From NCBI GenBank assembly GCA_017447865.1, contig JAFSMO010000059.1, forward strand, positions 108,544 through 155,219: a stretch of 46,676 bases of DNA, read 5' to 3'. The translations under genes were made by a program, and so were the position numbers. The notes below the pieces were generated by a model. It did not search any database. It was not told the DNA's origin and saw nothing but the letters and a program-made list of their open reading frames with translations. This DNA is from Thermoguttaceae bacterium (lineage in GTDB: Bacteria > Planctomycetota > Planctomycetia > Pirellulales > Thermoguttaceae). This document shows, in pieces, positions 8,211 through 16,201 of the stretch (the stretch's first letter is position 1; the number at the start of each line of letters is the position of its first letter).

Positions 8211-8384
8211 TATCCTCTTTGCGTCCTTTGTGTTCTTTGTGGCTTAAAATTTAATTGATTGTTTTAGCCGCAAAGGACGCAAAGGGATTTATTTTGTTAC
8301 CGATCAACAACGCGGCACGCAGCAAACACTCTCAAATCTCACTTTTATCCTCTTTGCGTCCTTTGTGCTCTTTGTGGCTTAAAA
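8211..8384. repeat. Direct and inverted TTTGCGTCCTTTGTG-type repeats in an otherwise empty gap
   Basis: The 408-bp gap 8118-8525 holds no gene. A ~38-bp sequence starting TCCTCTTTGCGTCC occurs at 8211-8249 and again, with one clear change, at 8345-8384. An inverted partial copy (TTTTAGCCGCAAAGGACGC...) lies at 8261-8288. The three pieces can form alternative hairpins. The remainder holds the promoter of the SGNH gene. Confidence 0.75.
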
Positions 8385-8402
8385 ACTTCTTTTCCCGGGT
8401 AG

Positions 8403-8430
8403 TTGCCTAACTTCAAAAATGTATTATAAT
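8403..8430 (+). promoter_or_regulatory. Predicted sigma-70 promoter of SGNH hydrolase gene
   Basis: TTGCCT (8403-8408), 16-bp spacer, TATAAT (8425-8430); preceded by ATGTAT, carrying the shared TGT element. Confidence 0.6.
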
Positions 8431-8525
8431 ATAATGAAAACACGCTGTCAAGGAGTTTGGAGGAAAGCCGCCGCAAAAACTCCGGAACAGAAACACGCGA
8501 TCCCACCCCTTTCAGGAGAAACCCC

Positions 8526-9203
8526 ATGAAAAACTTTTTTCTTTTTCCCACCCTTTTCGTTTTGTGCCTCACGGCGTTTTTGAAGGCCGAGACCGCAGAA
8601 CGGGACCTTTTCCCAAAAGACGCGGTCATTCTGTTTCAGGGTGACTCGGTAACCGACGGGAACCGCGGACGCTCGGCGGACCCGAACCACATTCACGGGC
8701 ACGGCTACGTGTACCTCATCGCGTCGTACCTCGGCGCCACTTACCCGGAGCGGAACTGGACGTTCGTCAACCGCGGCGTCAGCGGGAACAAGGTCTCGGA
8801 CCTGAAAAACCGCTGGGAAAAGGACACGTTTGAGATCCATCCCGACGTTCTGTGCATCATGATCGGCGTCAACAACCTCGGGCACGGCGTGACCCCGGAG
8901 GAGTACGAGAAGAATTACGACGAGCTGCTCCAATGGACGAAAGAGCGTCTCCCGGACGTCCGGCTGATTTTGATGGAGCCGCTCTGGCGCAATCCGGAAG
9001 GGGAAGCCAAAGACGCCATGCGGGCGACCGTCCGGAAGCTGGCACAGAAATACGACGCGGTTTTCGTGCCCCTCCAGGCCGATTTCGATGCGGTGTTCGA
9101 CTCGGCGCCCAACCCGAAATACTGGGTCTGGGACTCGGTGCACCCCACGACGGCTGGGCATTGGCTGATTTTCCGGCGCTGGCTGGAAACGCTCAAGCAG
9201 TGA
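8526..9203 (+). CDS. Secreted SGNH/GDSL-family hydrolase
   Basis: A 225-residue esterase/acetylhydrolase-type protein with a Sec signal peptide (residues 1-~21, ending KAETA). SGNH blocks are visible: block I LFQGDSVTDGNR with the nucleophile Ser, block II NRGVSGN with Gly, block III MIGVNNLG with Asn, and block V DSVHPTTAGH with the Asp/His pair. Proteins like this in planctomycetes are often carbohydrate deacetylases, but the substrate is not visible here. The start at 8526 follows AGGAG; the frame extends upstream to 8457 without a ribosome site and would bury the signal peptide, so it is rejected. It stands alone with its own promoter. Confidence 0.88.
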   Translation: MKNFFLFPTLFVLCLTAFLKAETAERDLFPKDAVILFQGDSVTDGNRGRSADPNHIHGHGYVYLIASYLGATYPERNWTFVNRGVSGNKVSDLKNRWEKDTFEIHPDVLCIMIGVNNLGHGVTPEEYEKNYDELLQWTKERLPDVRLILMEPLWRNPEGEAKDAMRATVRKLAQKYDAVFVPLQADFDAVFDSAPNPKYWVWDSVHPTTAGHWLIFRRWLETLKQ

Positions 9204-9274
9204 GATTTTCCACCGCGGACTGAATTTCCTCCCGAAAATCTGAAAAAATATTCCAAAAAGTCCCTGCTCCCTCC

Positions 9275-9303
9275 TTGACATAAACTCAAAGATGGTACAA
9301 AAT
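9275..9303 (+). promoter_or_regulatory. Predicted promoter of the PhoU-domain gene
   Basis: A consensus TTGACA (9275-9280), 17-bp spacer and CAAAAT (9298-9303), 44 bp ahead of the start codon. Confidence 0.5.
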
Positions 9304-9346
9304 AATGGTTTGGGAAATTGTGCTTTAAAATGCGGAGATTTTGTTT

Positions 9347-10066
9347 ATGTTCGACTGGCTTTTTGGCAAACCATTTAAAGGAAACAGCGGGATCGAGAAG
9401 ATTCGGCAGGATTTCGTCCAGATGCTCCAAACCGCTCAGAAGGAGTTTGAGCTGGCCTGCAAGGTCACTCTGCACGGTGAGGAACCGGCTTCGGTCAAGG
9501 ATGAGTTGCTTGGTTACGACAAAAAGGTTAATAAAGCAGAGCGTTCCATCCGGAAAGAACTGGTGGTCCACTGCGCCGTTCGCAGCGTCATTGATCCGGA
9601 TTGCCTCGTCATGATGAGCATCGCCAAAGACGCGGAGCGGCTCGGGGATTACTCCAAGAATATTTTCGATATGGGGGAACTTTCCCCCTGCCTGCCCGAA
9701 GGAAAAGAGCTCGAAGAACTGCTCGTTCTGGAAAAACTCATCCTGAACACGTTCACCGACTGTGCCGAAACCATCCACACCAAAAACAGCGAGATGGCCG
9801 AAAAACTCATCATCCTCTGCACGTGGGGGGAACATCAGTGCGATTCCATCACCAAAGTCCTGCTGAACCTGCCTGAACCCACCCGGCGGACTGCTTCGGA
9901 TGCGTTAATGTTTCGTTTCATGAAGCGTATGCTGTCGCATTTGCGTAACATTTCCTCGAGCGTCATCCAGCCTCTGCACAAGCTGGACTTCACCAAAAAA
10001 ATCACCAAGTCCGCCGAAATGAATGGGACGCTGCTCGACCATAAGGCGGAACTGGGAATTGAATAG
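9347..10066 (+). CDS. PhoU-domain protein
   Basis: About 239 all-helical residues with two PhoU-like three-helix repeats. The typical N-half pattern of paired acidic/aliphatic helices is seen in DDK-like segments VNKAERSIRKELV and MMSIAKDAERLGDYSKNIFDM; the E/D-x-x-R-x-x-D-Y-x-x-N motif is the PhoU metal-cluster signature (DAERLGDYSKNI). PhoU proteins regulate phosphate uptake or accompany Na/Pi cotransporters; no pst or phoBR gene is near, so its partner is unknown. The ATG at 9347 follows GGAG by nine bases; an upstream TTG is less likely. Downstream are two membrane-anchored proteins on the same strand. Confidence 0.85.
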   Translation: MFDWLFGKPFKGNSGIEKIRQDFVQMLQTAQKEFELACKVTLHGEEPASVKDELLGYDKKVNKAERSIRKELVVHCAVRSVIDPDCLVMMSIAKDAERLGDYSKNIFDMGELSPCLPEGKELEELLVLEKLILNTFTDCAETIHTKNSEMAEKLIILCTWGEHQCDSITKVLLNLPEPTRRTASDALMFRFMKRMLSHLRNISSSVIQPLHKLDFTKKITKSAEMNGTLLDHKAELGIE

Positions 10067-10134
10067 AATGGGGCGTTTCCATTTCCCCTTTCATCATCCA
10101 TAAATTTCCATCCTTTACCCCTGGAGGAGAAAAA

Positions 10135-10821
10135 ATGAAATTTACAAAATTAAGCTTGATTTCCCTGATTTGCGCGTGCTGCATCGGCACTGGGCTCCTC
10201 GCCGGCGCCTTGGTTTTGATGCTCCAGCCGCAAACCCGGCAGAATCCTTTGCTGACGGTTCGGGCCAATACTTCCGACCGTGCGGACGGCTACCTCACCT
10301 GCACGGGTTACGTCGATGCCGGAGTTGAGGCGGTTTACGTTCTGGATTCCACGACGGGGATCCTTTCCGCCGGAGTTTTGTCGAGAATCCCTCAATCCCC
10401 CGGATTTCAGGCCACCTACCAGTGCAATGTGAATGCGGACCTTGAGAAAGTCATCCTGACCGCGAGCAAAGTGGGCAATGCGGGCAGAAAAAGCGGTCGT
10501 TCGTCTTCGTCCTCCTCTTCGAAGCGTAACCGAAGGGAAGCAGAAGGAGCCGCAGCCAATCAAGCCCTGATGGTTCCGACCGAACCGAAATACATCATTA
10601 CTTCCGGGACCCACGACATGATTCAAGGGTCGGGATTCCGTCTCGCCGTTTCGGCTCTTTACGTGACTGAATGCAATACGGGCATCACATTGGTTTACGT
10701 CCTTCGGTGGAACCCTTCGGCACACTCGGCCAACCAACCGATCAACCTGCCGCTTACGCTTTTCACCTTCCACCGCTTCCTCACTCCGATGGTCATGGAA
10801 GAAGGGGCCGATGCGGAATGA
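10135..10821 (+). CDS. Conserved planctomycete-type membrane-anchored hypothetical protein
   Basis: 228 residues with one N-terminal hydrophobic helix (residues ~8-32). The body contains YLTCTGYVDAGVEAVYVLDSTTG followed by a low-complexity Ser/Arg stretch (RSSSSSSSKRNRRE, residues ~120-138) and a second segment, PKYIITSGTHDM. I recall similar VEAVYxLDxxTG proteins in other planctomycetes but no function. A strong GGAGGA precedes the ATG. It is 68 bp behind the PhoU gene and 41 bp ahead of the next, so the three may be cotranscribed. Confidence 0.65.
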   Translation: MKFTKLSLISLICACCIGTGLLAGALVLMLQPQTRQNPLLTVRANTSDRADGYLTCTGYVDAGVEAVYVLDSTTGILSAGVLSRIPQSPGFQATYQCNVNADLEKVILTASKVGNAGRKSGRSSSSSSSKRNRREAEGAAANQALMVPTEPKYIITSGTHDMIQGSGFRLAVSALYVTECNTGITLVYVLRWNPSAHSANQPINLPLTLFTFHRFLTPMVMEEGADAE

Positions 10822-10862
10822 CCGTTTTCCCGTAGTAAGTGGTTTCTGATGAGGAATTTCCA

Positions 10863-11648
10863 ATGGACCCAAATGAAGAATATTTGCCCGGTTTTGAGAA
10901 AGTTCAGGACCCGCGCATGGAACAGAAGCTGGAAAGCCGGACGAATCTGATCGTTTTCGGGATCGTCCTTTTGGCGGTTTTGCCGTTTCTGATTTGGGGC
11001 CATTGGTTCATGCGGACGCCGTCCGAGAAGCATTTCCTCATTGGAATTCCGCTGATGGATTTTAAATCTCTCCAGCCCGTCTTTGGGGTTGGAGAGCCGC
11101 CGCGTTCTTCGGAATTTGCAAACAAAACCCTCCTCATCATTTTGTGGGGGCCGTGGGACGACGCTTCGTGCGATCTGCTTCGTCAGATTTGGCTCCCCAT
11201 TCAGGAAGCGCAGAAAAACACGAAATTCCAGGTCGTGCCGATCGCGTATTTCGCTCACGCCTCCGAGCCGGTCAAGTGGTACGAAATGACTCAGGAAGAA
11301 CGTCAGCAGTTTCTCAGTCAAAAGAAACTCGAAGAAAACCGGCTGGGGCAGTTTGTGCAGCAAAGTTTCCGAAACGGTTTCAACTTTCCCACGGTCTGGT
11401 GGGACCCCGTCGATCGTTTTCGTCAGGACTTGATCGATCTGTCCATCGAGAACGAACCGGGCCACAAAAATCTGAGAGTGATTTCAGCCCCGACGATTAT
11501 TCTCGCGGAAAAGGGGCTCATTACGAAAGTCTGGACGAGTAATTCGCCTGAAGACCTCGCGGAGATTGAAGAAACGCTGAAAATCGTAGCCGTCAGCGCC
11601 CAGGACGGCGGCTCCGGCAAAGCTCCCGCGCCGGTGAAAACCCCCTAA
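10863..11648 (+). CDS. Membrane-anchored thioredoxin-fold protein without CxxC
   Basis: 261 residues with a short cytosolic N-terminus, a membrane helix (residues ~26-46) and an outside domain that follows the TlpA/thioredoxin pattern: LLIILWGPWDDASCDLLR where WCxxC would stand, then a helix-strand unit, and SAPTIILAEKGLI as the cis-proline loop. The first redox cysteine is replaced (only one Cys remains), so a disulfide exchange role is unlikely and a structural or binding role is more probable. The start at 10863 follows GAGGAA; the frame is open to a GTG at 10839 with no ribosome site. Its stop overlaps the convergent DUF523 stop. Confidence 0.6.
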   Translation: MDPNEEYLPGFEKVQDPRMEQKLESRTNLIVFGIVLLAVLPFLIWGHWFMRTPSEKHFLIGIPLMDFKSLQPVFGVGEPPRSSEFANKTLLIILWGPWDDASCDLLRQIWLPIQEAQKNTKFQVVPIAYFAHASEPVKWYEMTQEERQQFLSQKKLEENRLGQFVQQSFRNGFNFPTVWWDPVDRFRQDLIDLSIENEPGHKNLRVISAPTIILAEKGLITKVWTSNSPEDLAEIEETLKIVAVSAQDGGSGKAPAPVKTP

Positions 11649-12094
11649 AAGAATATTCCGCTGCCAAAACCGTCTTTCCCCAAATCCTCCACGTCCAGGA
11701 CGCGGAAGCCGTTTTCACGCAGGGCTTTCGCAAACGCGCCCTCCCCATCGACGAGATGGTGCAAGAAGGTCCCGTCGTAAATCTGATGCACGCCGCACGT
11801 GGGGCTTCTTGATTTCAGAATCGCCAGATCGATTTTCTCCGCTCGGGCGATTTCGAGCGCATCCTGAACGCCGCGCTGGACCTGGGCGTCCACGTCCGTT
11901 CCGTCTTCCTCGATGAATTTCCCGTTCAAAAGTTCGATCGGCTTTCGGGGAATCGACCGTCCGGCCATGACTTCCGGGCAGACCTCCACGACGTCGTGCC
12001 CGCGCAGGAGAACCGCGACGTTCAGCCGGAAATTATTCCCACCGTCGTACTTGCAATTTCTGCCCAGAAGGCACGCGCTGACTAAAATCTTCAT
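11645..12094 (-). CDS. DUF523 family protein
   Basis: 149 residues matching the DUF523 family by its invariant cysteines: VSACLLGRNCKYDGG at the start, EVCPEVMAG (~40) and LKSRSPTCGV (~95). These spaced cysteines suggest metal or cluster binding; the family function is not established. AGGAAG precedes the ATG. It follows trpC by 47 bp on the same strand, so it may be read through from the trp operon, though no functional link is known to me. Confidence 0.9.
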   Translation of the reverse strand: MKILVSACLLGRNCKYDGGNNFRLNVAVLLRGHDVVEVCPEVMAGRSIPRKPIELLNGKFIEEDGTDVDAQVQRGVQDALEIARAEKIDLAILKSRSPTCGVHQIYDGTFLHHLVDGEGAFAKALRENGFRVLDVEDLGKDGFGSGIFF

Positions 12095-12141
12095 CTTCTT
12101 TCTTCCTGAAAGCCGAGTGGTGCCAAAAGACGGTCTGAGGC

Positions 12142-12954
12142 TCAGCAGAACGACCGCAGAAGTTTCTTTTTGTTCTCGCTTCGCATGAACGTTTCGCCGA
12201 TGAGCACGCCGTTCACGCCCGCATTTCGCAGGTCGGCGATCTGTTCCGCCGTCTTGATCCCGCTTTCCGAGACGAAAACCCGATCCGCCGGCACGAGCGG
12301 CCGCAGGCGCAGGCTCGTGGAAACGTCCACCTGGAACGTTTTCAGGTCGCGATTATTCACGCCGATGATCCTCGCATCCGCGTCCAGCGCCGACTCGACT
12401 TCCTCCGCCGAGTGCGCCTCAACCAGCGCCGCCAGCCGCAGCGAGTGGGCGATTTCCAGAAACTCGCGGAGTTTCGGCGTTTCCAGAAGCGCGCAGATCA
12501 GCAGGACGGCCGAAGCGCCGAGCGTTTTCGCCTCGTAGATCTGGTACGCGTCGATCGTAAAGTCTTTCCGAAGGACCGGAATTTGAACCGTGGCCGCGAT
12601 TTGCTGCAAATATTCATCCCGCCCGAGGAACCAATCCGGCTCGGTCAGGCACGAAATGGCCGAAGCGCCGGCGGCTTCGTACTCCTCGGCGATTTCCAGA
12701 AACGGGAAATTCTCCGCAATGACCCCTTTGGACGGCGAGGCTTTTTTCACCTCGCAGATGAACGCCATGCCCGGCGTTTTCGGTTTTTTGAGCGCCTGCT
12801 CGAACGCGAAATTTTCGGGCTGGAATCCCAAACCGGCCGCGGCCTCCCGGCTGGCCAGTTCCTCCGCCAAACGCCGGATCGGCTCCAGGGGCTTTTCCGC
12901 TTTTAACGCGTCGATCCGCTCGCGCCGTTTCAGGGCGATTTCATTCAAAATCAT
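12142..12954 (-). CDS. trpC: Indole-3-glycerol phosphate synthase
   Basis: Converts carboxyphenylamino-deoxyribulose phosphate to indole-3-glycerol phosphate (EC 4.1.1.48) in tryptophan synthesis. About 270 residues, TIM barrel. Visible family segments: FICEVKKASPSKGVI (catalytic Lys pair, ~70), VLRKDFTIDAYQIYEA, ALVEAHSAEEVESAL, IIGVNNRDLKTF and FVSESGI, ending with VLIGETFMR. I choose the ATG at 12954, which overlaps the end of trpD by 14 nt and has GAGAGG four bases upstream; a TTG at 12966 is the alternative. It is not fused to TrpF, unlike in enterobacteria, and trpF, trpB and trpA are not in the window. Confidence 0.96.
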   Translation of the reverse strand: MILNEIALKRRERIDALKAEKPLEPIRRLAEELASREAAAGLGFQPENFAFEQALKKPKTPGMAFICEVKKASPSKGVIAENFPFLEIAEEYEAAGASAISCLTEPDWFLGRDEYLQQIAATVQIPVLRKDFTIDAYQIYEAKTLGASAVLLICALLETPKLREFLEIAHSLRLAALVEAHSAEEVESALDADARIIGVNNRDLKTFQVDVSTSLRLRPLVPADRVFVSESGIKTAEQIADLRNAGVNGVLIGETFMRSENKKKLLRSFC

Positions 12955-13993
12955 ACGACCTCTCAAATTTTCTCGTCACCTGGATCATTTCTTCCACCAG
13001 AACGTCCGCTTTGCCCGACTTCAGGATCTCCATCGCCAAGTCGATCCCTTCCTGAATCGAGGCGGTATTTCCCGCGGCGTAGAGGGCCAGACCGGCGTTC
13101 AGCGCGACGATCTCCCGGCGGGGGCCGGTTTCCTTTCCGCAAAGGATCGCCCGGACGATTTTCGCGTTTTCCTGAGCGTCACCGCCACGGATCTCGTCGA
13201 GCGTGCAGCGCGTCAAACCGAATTCCTCCGGGTAGATCGTGCGCGCCGCGGTCGAGCCGTCCGGACGGACTTCGCAGAGGAACGTCCCGTCGCAGAGCGT
13301 CGCCTCGTCCAGACCGTCCAGGCCGTAAACCACCATCCCGCGCTTCACGCCGAGATTGGAGAGGACTTTCGCCATCGGCTCGACCAGTTCCTTCGCGTAA
13401 ACGCCCATGAGCTGAAGCGTCGCGCCGGCGGGATTGGCGAGCGGGCCCAAAACGTTGAAAAGCGTGCGGAGCGCCAGAACGTTCCGAACGACGCCGACCG
13501 GTTTCAGTGAGGGGTGGTACTTCTGCGCGAAGAGGAAGCAGAAATTGTATTCTTTCAACCACTGCAGCGCGATGTGCGGCGGCACGTTAATGTTCAGGCC
13601 CATCGCTTCCAACACGTCGGCGGCGCCGCATTTGCTCGAGACGGAGCGGTTTCCGTGCTTCGCGACCGGAACTCCCGCGGCCGCCAGTACGAACGCGGAG
13701 GTCGTGGAAATATTCATCGTGTGCTGGCCGTCGCCGCCGGTCCCCACGATGTCCATCACGTCGAAGCCGGGCGTCAGGTGGTCCGCAAGTTCGCGCAGGA
13801 CCTCGGCGCACGCGGTGATTTCGTCGATCGTTTCCCCTTTCATGCGCAGGGCGATCAGAAAAGCGGCGATCTGGATCTCATTGGCCTGAGCGGTCAGGAT
13901 CTCGTGCATTGCATTCCGGGCGGTCTCGTGGTCCAGGTCCTGGCCGGCGACGAGCGTGCGGATGGCGGAGCGAGTGATCTCGGAAGTAATCAT
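12941..13993 (-). CDS. trpD: Anthranilate phosphoribosyltransferase
   Basis: Joins anthranilate and PRPP (EC 2.4.2.18), the second tryptophan-specific step. 350 residues, the normal length. The PRPP-binding GTGGDG and following NISTTSAF (residues ~82-97), KHGNRSVSSKCGAADVLEAMG and the metal-binding region are intact. A GAGAAAAGGA site precedes the ATG. It lies 17 bp behind trpG and overlaps trpC, so the three are one operon. Confidence 0.97.
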   Translation of the reverse strand: MITSEITRSAIRTLVAGQDLDHETARNAMHEILTAQANEIQIAAFLIALRMKGETIDEITACAEVLRELADHLTPGFDVMDIVGTGGDGQHTMNISTTSAFVLAAAGVPVAKHGNRSVSSKCGAADVLEAMGLNINVPPHIALQWLKEYNFCFLFAQKYHPSLKPVGVVRNVLALRTLFNVLGPLANPAGATLQLMGVYAKELVEPMAKVLSNLGVKRGMVVYGLDGLDEATLCDGTFLCEVRPDGSTAARTIYPEEFGLTRCTLDEIRGGDAQENAKIVRAILCGKETGPRREIVALNAGLALYAAGNTASIQEGIDLAMEILKSGKADVLVEEMIQVTRKFERSYDFE

Positions 13994-14010
13994 TTTCCTT
14001 TTCTCCCTTT

Positions 14011-14589
14011 TTATTTAGAAGATTCAATGGCCAGAAAATTTTCGAGGATTTTCTTCCCTTCCGGCGTTAAAATGGACTCTGGATGAAACTGGACGCCGTA
14101 CACGTGAAAATCGCGGTGCGCGACGGCCATGACCTCGCCGTCGTCCGTGCGTGCGATCACCTTCAGCTCGGGCGGGATCGTGGACTCCACGGCCGCCAGA
14201 GAGTGGTAGCGAGCCACGGGCATTTCTTCAGGAAGGCCCTTAAAAATCGGGCTGGAAACGTCCAACGAGCAGACGGACTGCTTGCCGTGCATCAGTTCTT
14301 TCGCGTACGTCACCGTCGCGCCGTAAACCTCGCAGATCGCCTGATGGCCGAGGCAAACGCCGAAAATCGGGATCTTTCCGGCAAAAGCCCGCACCACGTC
14401 CTCGCAGATCCCCGCGTCGCAGGGTTTTCCGGGGCCGGGCGAAAGGAAAATCGCCGAGGGGGCCAACGCCTCAATTTCAGGAATGGTCAGTTCGTCGTTC
14501 CGCACCACGCGAATATTCGGCTCGATGGAACCAATGAGCTGGTACAAATTGAACGAAAAACTGTCGTAATTATCGATGAGCAAAATCAT
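14011..14589 (-). CDS. trpG: Anthranilate/aminodeoxychorismate synthase glutamine amidotransferase subunit
   Basis: Class I glutamine amidotransferase of about 192 residues that feeds ammonia to the chorismate-binding subunit. It starts MILLIDNYDSFSFNLYQ, has the oxyanion strand LSPGPG, catalytic cysteine GVCLGHQAI (~80) and the His/Glu pair VQFHPESI (~170). Position ahead of trpD-trpC argues for TrpG, but PabA is the same fold and in many bacteria one protein serves both pathways; trpE is absent from the window. The ATG at 14589 gives the family N-terminus; a GTG six codons earlier is possible. First gene of the operon. Confidence 0.92.
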   Translation of the reverse strand: MILLIDNYDSFSFNLYQLIGSIEPNIRVVRNDELTIPEIEALAPSAIFLSPGPGKPCDAGICEDVVRAFAGKIPIFGVCLGHQAICEVYGATVTYAKELMHGKQSVCSLDVSSPIFKGLPEEMPVARYHSLAAVESTIPPELKVIARTDDGEVMAVAHRDFHVYGVQFHPESILTPEGKKILENFLAIESSK

Positions 14590-14743
14590 GTTTCGCGGAA
14601 TGCCCACCCGGGCACGATTGGAAAAAGGGGTTTCAGCGTCCGTTTTCTACCGTCTGTTTTCAAAAAAAGAGTTTCTTCCGGAAGCAACGCCATGACGCCA
14701 TGACGTTCACTTTCAGAAAAAACTCCGTCGTCTTTTCCTCTTT

Positions 14744-14771
14744 ATTTTACCTTTTCCCCCGGATTTTTCAA
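14744..14771 (-). promoter_or_regulatory. Predicted promoter of the trpGDC operon
   Basis: Minus strand TTGAAA (complement of 14766-14771), 16-bp spacer and TAAAAT (complement of 14744-14749), about 150 nt upstream of trpG. The leader shows no run of Trp codons and no T-box-like layout that I could see. Confidence 0.5.
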
Positions 14772-14803
14772 GACCCTCCCGGCATTTTTTTCAAAAAAAT
14801 CTT

Positions 14804-16024
14804 TCACTTCGTTACGATCGTGATCCCGTTTTCCGTCACGTAAAACCCCCGCGCCCGGTCAAATTCCGGGTCGAAACCGATTTCCATGCCCGGTTCGATG
14901 CGCACACCTGAATCGACGATGGTCCGCCGGAGCCGCGCCTTCCGCCCCACTTCCACGTCCGGGAAGAGGATCGACTCTTCCACCTGCGCGCAGTGCATGA
15001 TCCGGTTCCGAAAGCCCAAAATGCTGCGGTTCACGTACGCACCGGAAACGATCGTCCCGCTGCAAACCAGCGAGTCGGTCGCCATTCCGAGCCGATCGTC
15101 GTGCGAGAAGATGAACTTCGCGGGCGGGCAGTTCGGCTGGAACGTCCAGATCGGCCACGCCGAGTCGCAGAGATTCAGCTGCGGATCCGCGCTCACCAGG
15201 TCCATATTCGCGTCGAAGTAAGCGTCGAGTGTTCCCACGTCGCGCCAGTAACTCTCCGCCTTCCGGTTCTCGTCGTTGAACGGGTGGGCGTAAACCGCGT
15301 TCTGGTCAATGACCGCCGGGATGATGTCGCCGCCGAAATCGTGCCGACTGTTTTCGTCCAGCGCGTCCTGGCAGAGCCGTTCAAAAAGGAATTCCGTCCT
15401 GAAAACGTAAATCCCCATCGACGCGAGGCAGTAGTCGGGCTGGTTCGGAAGTTCCTTCGGAATGACCGGTTTCTCCGCGAAACCAATGACACGGTGGGTT
15501 TCGTCCACTTCCAGCACACCAAACCGCCGGGCCGCGATACTGGTCGGGACTTTCAGCGTGCTGATGGTCAGATCCGCGCCGCTTTCCAGATGGGTCTGGA
15601 GCATTTTCGTGTAGTCCATCTTGTAAATGTGGTCCCCGGCCAGAATCAGCACGTGCTCGGGATGCTCGCGCTCGATCGTGTAAATATTCTGGTAAACGGC
15701 GTCGCCGGTCCCCTGGTACCAGTTTTCGTCGATCCTCTGCTGGGGCGGCACCACGTCGAGGAATTGGCCGAGTTCCCGCTGAAAATATTTCTGCCAGCCG
15801 AGACTCACGTGACGGTCCAGACTAGTCGTTTTGTACTGGGTGAGCATCAGGACGCGCCGGATCCCACTGTTCAGCACGTTGGAAAGGGTAAAATCGATGA
15901 TCCGGTACGCTCCGGCAAACGGAACGGCGGGTTTCGCCCGATCCCGGGTGAGGGGTTCCAGCCGCGCTCCTTTCCCCCCGGCTAAAATGACGGCCATGAC
16001 GTTCTGCATCTCGTGTTTGTGCAT
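14804..16024 (-). CDS. glgC: Glucose-1-phosphate adenylyltransferase
   Basis: Makes ADP-glucose from ATP and glucose 1-phosphate (EC 2.7.7.27), the committed step of bacterial glycogen synthesis. 406 residues. N-terminal nucleotidyltransferase domain with AVILAGGKGARLEPLT and RAKPAVPFAG (~15-45), YQGTGDAVYQN, LILAGDHIYKMDY (metal-binding Asp), GFAEKP and SMGIYVF; C-terminal left-handed beta-helix domain. AAGGAG precedes the ATG at 16024. No other glycogen gene is nearby. It is divergent from the acyltransferase gene. Confidence 0.96.
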   Translation of the reverse strand: MHKHEMQNVMAVILAGGKGARLEPLTRDRAKPAVPFAGAYRIIDFTLSNVLNSGIRRVLMLTQYKTTSLDRHVSLGWQKYFQRELGQFLDVVPPQQRIDENWYQGTGDAVYQNIYTIEREHPEHVLILAGDHIYKMDYTKMLQTHLESGADLTISTLKVPTSIAARRFGVLEVDETHRVIGFAEKPVIPKELPNQPDYCLASMGIYVFRTEFLFERLCQDALDENSRHDFGGDIIPAVIDQNAVYAHPFNDENRKAESYWRDVGTLDAYFDANMDLVSADPQLNLCDSAWPIWTFQPNCPPAKFIFSHDDRLGMATDSLVCSGTIVSGAYVNRSILGFRNRIMHCAQVEESILFPDVEVGRKARLRRTIVDSGVRIEPGMEIGFDPEFDRARGFYVTENGITIVTK

Positions 16025-16130
16025 GGAATGAAGCTCCTTGGAGTAGATGATTGAAACGGAATTTTGAAGTCCCCGAAGTTTTTAAACTATACCGCGCCGG
16101 GCAACTTTTCGGCCCCCCCTTTTCCGGGAG

Positions 16131-16148
16131 TTTGAAATGTGGTAAAAT
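16131..16148 (+). promoter_or_regulatory. Predicted extended -10 promoter of the acyltransferase gene
   Basis: TAAAAT at 16143-16148 directly preceded by ATGTGG, the recurrent TGT element; no convincing -35 at 16-18 bp. Confidence 0.4.
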
Positions 16149-16201
16149 GAGTCTTTGAGTTCGTGCAGAGCCCCTTGCAGAAGCACTTCCCGTCGCATTT
16201 T

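Noticed and set aside
14590..14803. Trp attenuator or T-box leader ahead of trpG
   Set aside because: No leader peptide with Trp codons, no T-box sequence and no terminator/antiterminator pair could be read; only a promoter is supported.
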